Positions 58,756-64,000 of a stretch of 64,000 nt of DNA are shown in pieces. Numbering within the stretch: position 1 is the first letter of the stretch; each line of letters opens with the position of its first letter. This DNA is from an uncultured Colwellia sp. Its GTDB lineage: Bacteria; Pseudomonadota; Gammaproteobacteria; Enterobacterales; Alteromonadaceae. The notes below the pieces were generated by a model. It was given only the letters and a program-made list of their open reading frames with translations, searched no databases and was not told where the DNA came from. The position numbers and the translations under genes are program-made. The stretch spans positions 54,193 through 118,192 of the forward strand of contig CAJXUN010000008.1 in the NCBI GenBank assembly GCA_913061475.1. Reading direction: 5' to 3'.

Positions 58756-59199
58756 ATGACAATTAGTCAAATAATGCGGCGTAATTTAGTCACTCTAGAT
58801 ATGGACGATAGCTTAGCCAAGGCCAAGGACTTGTTTGATATCCATAATATGCATCACATTTTGATCAAAGATAACACCAAGCTCATCGGGGTAATTACCG
58901 ATCGTGATTTATGGAAAAATCTAAGTCCTACGGTAGGTACACGTAAAGAAACCCCGCAAGATAGCTTGGTACTCAATAAAAAAGTACATCTAATCATGAC
59001 TCGAGATCTCATTACCGCCACCGAGGATGTTACGATCAATGAAGCGGTACTGCTATTTTATGACCACAAAATATCCTGTCTTCCGGTGATAGATGAAAAC
59101 CAATCTCCAATAGGTATTATCACTTGGCGTGATATTATTAAAGTTCTCGCATTGCAATATCGCCGAAAAACTCAAAACCTAGAAAAAGAAAACACTTAA
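58756..59199 (+). CDS. Two-CBS-domain protein
   Basis: A 147-residue soluble protein made only of a CBS pair (about 5-60 and 75-130). The first half has ISQIMRRNLVTLDMDDSLAKA and LIGVITDRDLWK. The second has VHLIMTRDLITATEDVTINEA and PIGIITWRDIIK. Such stand-alone pairs bind adenine nucleotides and act as energy or ligand sensors, but its partner is unknown. It has AAGGAA upstream of the ATG. It converges with selO, the stop codons overlapping by 4 bp (59196-59199). Confidence 0.88.
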   Translation: MTISQIMRRNLVTLDMDDSLAKAKDLFDIHNMHHILIKDNTKLIGVITDRDLWKNLSPTVGTRKETPQDSLVLNKKVHLIMTRDLITATEDVTINEAVLLFYDHKISCLPVIDENQSPIGIITWRDIIKVLALQYRRKTQNLEKENT

Positions 59200-60788
59200 G
59201 AGCTACAAGACAACATTGAGCACCCGGCTTTATCTTTTGCCCATGCAGGACGTTTTCCTGCAAAATTTTCAAATTCAGGTTGCTCGTCATAAGGCTTAGC
59301 TAACACTTGCTGTAATTGGTGCAGCAACGAATAATCCTGCTTTTCAGCTAACTCAATGGCTTGTTGTGCCAAATAATTACGTAAAACATATTTTGGGTTA
59401 GTCGCATTCATGCTTTCGCTAATGCTTTGTCGACTTCGATTGCCACGATCTCGAAGTTTACTATAACGTTCAAGCCAGTTGTGTAAAGTTTCTTGATAGC
59501 TTGTACTCATTTCAGCTTCATCGTAAAAACAAGGATTTAAATGCGTTAACCAAAGAGATTCATCGTCGGGTAAATCAGCTAAGCGTCGATAAAAAATAGT
59601 CATATCGGTTTCAACACTCATCAAGATGTCTTCAACTTCAACAAATAAGCTTAACTCTGCTTCATCAGCAAGTTCGCCAGATAACTCAATGCCCAACTTA
59701 GCGGCCATCATTTGCTGCCATTGCTGTTGATAATTTTTAGCGAAATCATTAAGCGCTTTTTGCAATGGTTCAGCATCATCAATTAACGGAAATATCGCAT
59801 TGGCAAGTTGGAATAAATTCCATTGCGCCATCTCTCCCTGAGCACCAAAACGGTACCGTTTGCCTTGAGCATCTGTGGTATTAGGCGTCCAATTTAAATC
59901 AAAATTGTCAATCCAACCATAAGGGCCGTAATCTATGGTTTCACCAATAATCGACATATTGTCGGTATTCATCACGCCATGGACAAAACCAACACGCATC
60001 CAATCAACAACTAACGAGCAGGTTCTATCACAAACCTCAGTAAACCAAGCAAGATAAACCCCAGGGCTTGGTGCACCTAAATGCGGAAAATCACGTGCTA
60101 TAACATAATCAACTAACTGGGTTAGCAAAGCTAAATCTTGTCGCGATGCCGGCAATTGAAAACTACCAAAACGAATAAACGATGAGGATACTCGACACAC
60201 TACCGCGCCTGGCTCTGCTTTGGCATGGCCATCATAGAACATATCTCTAATAACACTATCGCCGGTAAGCGATAAGCTTAATGCTCTAGTCGTTGCTATA
60301 CCTAAATGAAACATCGCCTCAGAACAAAGAAATTCACGTATTGAAGAGCGCAGTACCGCCAAACCATCAGCAGTACGAGAATAAGGCGTTGGCCCTGCGC
60401 CTTTAAGCTGTAAGGTTTTATGGCCATGTGATTGAGTTCGAACTTCGGTAAGGTTAATCGCTCTACCATCACCCAATTGCCCTGCCCAATGACCAAATTG
60501 ATGACCGCCATAACACATAGCAAATGGTTTCATGCCCTCTAACAAACGATTACCAGAGAATAAGGTTAAAAATTCCGCGGAATTCACCTGCTCTTCCGTC
60601 AGTCCTAATTGCTCAGCAACGCGTGCACTCGTAGCAATTAACTGCGGCATTTTAGTTGCCGTTGGTTCAACAAATGAGTAGGCCGACATTACCTGTCGAG
60701 GGTAATTATCACTGACTTCATCGCCAGAAAAAGTGGTGGTAAATTGGTTATCGAAAATAAAGGTAATATCAGACAAGGGGGTTTGCAC
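59196..60788 (-). CDS. selO: Protein adenylyltransferase SelO (YdiU)
   Basis: SelO is a pseudokinase-fold enzyme that transfers AMP from ATP to Ser/Thr/Tyr of target proteins, involved in redox stress. The 530-residue protein has the family motifs CYGGHQFGHWAGQLGDGRAI and LKGAGPTPYSRTADGLAVLR, the ATP-site Lys and acidic residues, and the conserved C-terminal cysteine ending LSCSS where eukaryotic SelO has selenocysteine. The start used is GTG (60788); the Shine-Dalgarno sequence is weak and other starts are possible. It is convergent with the CBS gene. Length and order of blocks are normal for the family. Confidence 0.94.
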   Translation of the reverse strand: MQTPLSDITFIFDNQFTTTFSGDEVSDNYPRQVMSAYSFVEPTATKMPQLIATSARVAEQLGLTEEQVNSAEFLTLFSGNRLLEGMKPFAMCYGGHQFGHWAGQLGDGRAINLTEVRTQSHGHKTLQLKGAGPTPYSRTADGLAVLRSSIREFLCSEAMFHLGIATTRALSLSLTGDSVIRDMFYDGHAKAEPGAVVCRVSSSFIRFGSFQLPASRQDLALLTQLVDYVIARDFPHLGAPSPGVYLAWFTEVCDRTCSLVVDWMRVGFVHGVMNTDNMSIIGETIDYGPYGWIDNFDLNWTPNTTDAQGKRYRFGAQGEMAQWNLFQLANAIFPLIDDAEPLQKALNDFAKNYQQQWQQMMAAKLGIELSGELADEAELSLFVEVEDILMSVETDMTIFYRRLADLPDDESLWLTHLNPCFYDEAEMSTSYQETLHNWLERYSKLRDRGNRSRQSISESMNATNPKYVLRNYLAQQAIELAEKQDYSLLHQLQQVLAKPYDEQPEFENFAGKRPAWAKDKAGCSMLSCSS

Positions 60789-61188
60789 TCTCTGTAAAGC
60801 AAGGCAGCTAGTATCGGCCGAACAAACGTTGAATTCAACTATGGAATGACTTTATGTAACCAAAACATGCAATCCCGCTAAACAATCCAACATTAGATAA
60901 AACGTTTTTATAACTCGAACAGCTTAAATACTGACATGCATTCCATCGCTTTAACTAAAACAATTAAGCATTAATTAATAAATAATATAATTAAGTCATG
61001 ATGATTTGATTATTGACACAATTGTAAAATACCTGGTTCGTATTTTTTATGAGTATAGTCATATTTATTTGCCTGAATCACTTGTTGGCTTACCATCAGT
61101 CATAACTTGCGTTTATTGCTTTTATGTCAAATACTAAAGTCGGTTTTAGTTTTATATAATCAATTGAAAGTTTGAGGAAACAAAGCAT
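60789..61188. other. Intergenic region between selO and a broken barrel gene
   Basis: About 400 bp, A/T-rich, without recognisable genes on either strand. It should carry the minus-strand selO promoter. A TTGACA at 61013-61018 has no good -10, so no + promoter is called. Confidence 0.55.
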
Positions 61189-61563
61189 ATTTCAGGCCTA
61201 TTTCTAGGAGCAACTCATGTCGAGAGTGAGACTGAGTTTACCTTTGGGTTTGAATATGAATTAGATAGCAATTGGGGGGTAGGCGCAATTTATGAACGCA
61301 CTAATGGCGCACATAATAATGATGGTGTTGCTGTAGTCTTAGCTGCCATTTATTATCATCCCACTAAAAACATTCGTTTAGGTGCAGGAATTGGTCAAGA
61401 AAAAATTGGCGGTGCACATCCTCATAAGGAAGATTTGTATCGAGTCAGTGCTGCTTATGATTTTCATCTGTAAGACTTTGGCATTGCACCAACCATTGCA
61501 GTTGATTTTGTTGATGACGAAGAAGCTACCGTTTTCGGTATAGCCATTACTAAACCTTTTTAA
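61189..61563 (+). pseudogene. Broken outer-membrane beta-barrel protein gene
   Basis: Reading codons in phase with 61195 gives a clear barrel-type protein: ISGLFLGATHVESETEFTFG, alternating strands such as IRLGAGIGQEKIGG, then DFHL, an in-frame TAA at 61471-61473, and continuation DFGIAPTIAVDFVDD to ITKPF before a second stop at 61561-61563. No ATG, GTG or TTG start and no signal peptide precede it; an upstream stop is at 61165-61167. The gene thus lacks its 5' part and has a nonsense codon. A GAGG at 61174-61177 may be a remnant ribosome-binding site. Confidence 0.75.
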
Positions 61564-61765
61564 TCATCAACTGATAAAGTATCGAACACCAATAGAGTTA
61601 ACTTAACAATGGTATTTTGCTTAATACCAAGATAAATAAAGAGCTAAACATTCATTTTTTATGTTCAACTCGCTAACAATAAAATATCTACCTTTGAAAA
61701 ATAAAAGAAAACAGGATGTCTTCACTTATTTAACTCCCTTGGGTAGTTTGAAATAGGGATAATAT

Positions 61766-63460
61766 ATGTTTTCAAGATTAAAAATTTCGCAAAAAATTTA
61801 TTTTTTAGGTGCCATTCAGTTATTACTCATGTTGGCTATGGGAATTGTTTCATTTATTCAAATGGATAAAATTGGCGATGAATTAATTGATATTGCTGAA
61901 AAAGATATCCCGTTAACCTATCAAATCACCAAAATAGCTGAGCATCAATTGGAGTACGCAATACTATTTGAACGCGCTTTATTAAAAGCCAGCCTGAGTG
62001 AAAATGGCACTCAAAGTACCCAACAAGAGTTTATTGTTTTACGTCGTGAAATCGTAAATTTAAATTCAAAAATTACCAAAGAGTTAACTTCAGTAGAAAA
62101 ATTCATTAATGATTCATTAAGCACATTACATGCTGAAAAAGCAATAACTTCGTATAAAAAACTATCTATTCAATTAATAAAAACTAACGCTGAATTTCAA
62201 TCCTTGATTCAAGAGGTTGACAACGTACTATCACAAACAAGCCAGAGGAAAGTTAATGAATTATATAAAGAAATTAAAAAGGTAGAAGCCCATGAAGATC
62301 AAATAAAGGATGGTCTTATTGAGATATTAGATGATATTCAAGCATTGACCTTAGCAGCAGCCCAAAAAGCTGAGTACGATGAAAAATCAGGTATAAACAT
62401 GATCAGTTACTTGTTTTTAGGAGCCGTCATTTTGGGGGGGCTATTCCCTATAGTGATAAGTCGCTCTATCACTACCCCTCTTAATTTACTAAAAGAGCGC
62501 CTAATTGAGGTTAATGATGGAGATGGGGATTTGAACATAACTCTTGATGATAAAGGTAGAGATGAAACCGCAGAAGTTGCTAAAGCCTTTAACCAATTTA
62601 TTGCCACATTAAAAAGCACGATACAAGATACAAATACGCAGGCCAGTGAGTTAGGCGAATCATCAGATTTAGCCATAGAAATAATGCAAAAAACACTGGC
62701 GAACATAGAATCACAGCAAACGGAAACAGAAATGGTCTCAACTGCTGTGCAGGAAATGAGTTGTACAACAGCCGATGTAGCCAGTAACGCACTTAGCGCA
62801 TCGACGGTAACAGAAAATGTCCGTGAAAAGGTAATGCAAGGTAAAACGGGGGCGGAAGAAACTCAAGACATCATCCAACGACTTGCTCGAGAAATTGAAG
62901 AAGCAGCCGAAGTTATTGAATCCTTGGTGTCAGAGACTAACAATATTGGCAGTGTATTAAACAGTATTCAGGGCATTGCAGAACAAACAAATTTACTCGC
63001 CTTAAACGCAGCTATAGAAGCTGCTCGGGCAGGAGAAAGTGGCCGAGGTTTTGCGGTGGTGGCTGATGAAGTTAGAACGCTCGCACAAAGGACACAAACA
63101 TCAACAATTGATATTCAAAGTTTGGTTGAACGACTACAGAATGAAGCTCGTAATGCAGTTAACAGTATGAAAAAAGGCACTGATAGTGCAGAGCAATGCT
63201 TAGAAAAAAGCGGCGAAACATCAACCATTTTTGAAGACGCATCTCAGGCTGTAAATGAAATTTCTGAGCTAAATGCTCATATAGCAACAGCTGCTAATCA
63301 GCAATCTATGGTTGTTGAAGAAATTAATAGAAATCTTGTCAACATTACCAGTGTTGCAAACCAAACCACGCAAGGAGCAAGAGATACATCAGAAGCCAAT
63401 CACAATATTGCAGAAAAGCTATTGCAGCTTTACAGTAATCTCAATAGATTTAAAGTGTAA
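61766..63460 (+). CDS. Methyl-accepting chemotaxis protein
   Basis: A 564-residue chemoreceptor with membrane helices near 10-30 and 210-230, a helical periplasmic sensor of four-helix-bundle type between them, a HAMP linker (about 228-285) and a cytoplasmic signalling coiled coil. The hairpin tip has [16 protein letters not shown] and [18 protein letters not shown]. Methylation helices flank it, but the terminal pentapeptide for CheR docking is absent. The ligand is unknown. It is monocistronic, with a long inverted repeat after it. Confidence 0.95.
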   Translation: MFSRLKISQKIYFLGAIQLLLMLAMGIVSFIQMDKIGDELIDIAEKDIPLTYQITKIAEHQLEYAILFERALLKASLSENGTQSTQQEFIVLRREIVNLNSKITKELTSVEKFINDSLSTLHAEKAITSYKKLSIQLIKTNAEFQSLIQEVDNVLSQTSQRKVNELYKEIKKVEAHEDQIKDGLIEILDDIQALTLAAAQKAEYDEKSGINMISYLFLGAVILGGLFPIVISRSITTPLNLLKERLIEVNDGDGDLNITLDDKGRDETAEVAKAFNQFIATLKSTIQDTNTQASELGESSDLAIEIMQKTLANIESQQTETEMVSTAVQEMSCTTADVASNALSASTVTENVREKVMQGKTGAEETQDIIQRLAREIEEAAEVIESLVSETNNIGSVLNSIQGIAEQTNLLALNAAIEAARAGESGRGFAVVADEVRTLAQRTQTSTIDIQSLVERLQNEARNAVNSMKKGTDSAEQCLEKSGETSTIFEDASQAVNEISELNAHIATAANQQSMVVEEINRNLVNITSVANQTTQGARDTSEANHNIAEKLLQLYSNLNRFKV

Positions 63461-63471
63461 ATAATAAGATA

Positions 63472-63512
63472 TTCTTAGTACTTCTGTTTGCTCGGGACAG
63501 AAGTACTAAGAA
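63472..63512. terminator. Long inverted repeat after the chemoreceptor gene
   Basis: Perfect 16-bp arms (63472-63487, 63497-63512) enclose nine bases, 11 bp after the stop codon. No T tract follows, so it may be a weak terminator, a stabilising hairpin or a protein site. The rest of 63513-63771 shows nothing beyond the ettA start signals. Confidence 0.45.
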
Positions 63513-63771
63513 CAATATTTAGCACAGGCGCTAACAGCATTAAAATATAGATTAATACTTAACACTGAGTACTTAGTTCGATATCAGAGGTAGAGGGATA
63601 ATTATCAACAACACCAATGCATGCCGCCACTAACTATGGCTATATTTTAGACATATAAATAACCTTATTTGCGCCAAAAACTCAAATCCTCTTAATCACA
63701 TTTGCTTGCCCTCGCCCTTTAACCTAAAATATTGGCATTATTGTCTTTCCAACCAAATCATAAGGTTTTCC

Positions 63772-64000
63772 ATGGCACAACCATTACCAGATAAATTCAT
63801 CATGTCGATGAACCGCGTTTCGAAAGTGGTTCCTCCTAAACGTACAATTTTAAAAGATATTTCGCTTTCTTTCTTCCCAGGTGCAAAAATTGGTGTGCTA
63901 GGTCTTAATGGCTCAGGTAAGTCAACCTTACTGCGCATTATGGCGGGTGTTGATACTGAATTTGAAGGTGAGGCACAAGCGCTTGCCGGTACTAAAATAG
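63772..64000 (+). CDS. ettA: Energy-dependent translational throttle protein EttA, 5' part only
   Basis: EttA is an ABC-F ATPase that binds the ribosome E site and gates the first peptide bond according to ATP/ADP. The visible 76 codons match E. coli Ett[20 protein letters not shown], then [19 protein letters not shown] with Walker A, then [15 protein letters not shown]. The gene continues beyond the window. The ATG at 63772 has AAGG seven bases upstream. The only difference from E. coli in the start is a short insertion near residue 5. Confidence 0.95.
   Translation, partial: MAQPLPDKFIMSMNRVSKVVPPKRTILKDISLSFFPGAKIGVLGLNGSGKSTLLRIMAGVDTEFEGEAQALAGTKI

Noticed and set aside
61013..61030. 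Promoter for the broken barrel gene
   Set aside because: TTGACA is present but no -10 lies at a workable distance.
63484..63500. LexA-like CTGT...ACAG in the hairpin after the chemoreceptor gene
   Set aside because: The spacing is nine bases instead of eight, and it lies downstream of a gene, not in a promoter.

Overview
This 64-kb window is chromosomal DNA of a low-GC marine gammaproteobacterium. The proteins look most like the Colwellia/Thalassotalea group of the Alteromonadales. That placement is an inference from protein style and gene order, because the window holds no rRNA. Almost everything is core chromosome: there is no phage, no intact insertion sequence and no CRISPR array.

The left 40 kb follows the order of an Escherichia coli region, with insertions: parC, parE-yqiA-cpdA-yqiB-nudF, tolC, hldE, glnE, ygiF, ygiM, cca. 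Two tandem GGDEF genes and a VOC gene sit between parC and parE. lpxL and a TcpQ-like gene sit between hldE and glnE. A PspA/DUF350/polyamine-synthase module plus an Lpp-type lipoprotein and an L,D-transpeptidase sit between glnE and ygiF. A Wzi-like porin, two glycan-transfer genes, leuABCD with its attenuator and a fused gspAB gene sit between ygiM and cca.

The most interesting region is 18.0-24.7 kb. It encodes a lipoprotein, a double DUF350 membrane protein, a membrane-anchored polyamine aminopropyltransferase, DUF2170, a PspA/IM30 protein, DUF2491, a small protein that reads as two ribbon-helix-helix units, and a two-TM potassium channel. A palindrome (arms GACATA/TATGTC around one A) occurs three times, only in the two promoter regions of this module, and in two cases it covers the -35 hexamer. 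This looks like a private regulon, and the ribbon-helix-helix protein is the natural candidate for its repressor.

Right of cca lie a dispersed-type repeat, a TonB-dependent receptor, fahA, trhO, tRNA-Phe, a low-affinity phosphate transporter with its DUF47 partner, and pstC-pstA-pstB-phoU with PHO boxes but no pstS. Between pstC and the next receptor is an apparently gene-less + strand promoter with a PHO box directly followed by a Fur-like box. Then come a His-rich TonB receptor with a Cys-rich small exported protein, a CBS protein, selO, a broken beta-barrel gene, a chemotaxis receptor and the start of ettA.

Functions join up in places. Phosphate uptake (pit, pst) and envelope upkeep (tolC, lpxL, hldE, Lpp/Ldt, PspA module, Wzi and glycan genes) dominate, and leucine synthesis forms one attenuated operon. 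Start sites were moved from the longest reading frame where a Shine-Dalgarno sequence or family alignment argued for it (nudF, glnE, the lipoprotein, the aminopropyltransferase, DUF2170, ygiM, the CDP-glycerol-type gene, leuC, gspAB, trhO and the Cys-rich protein).
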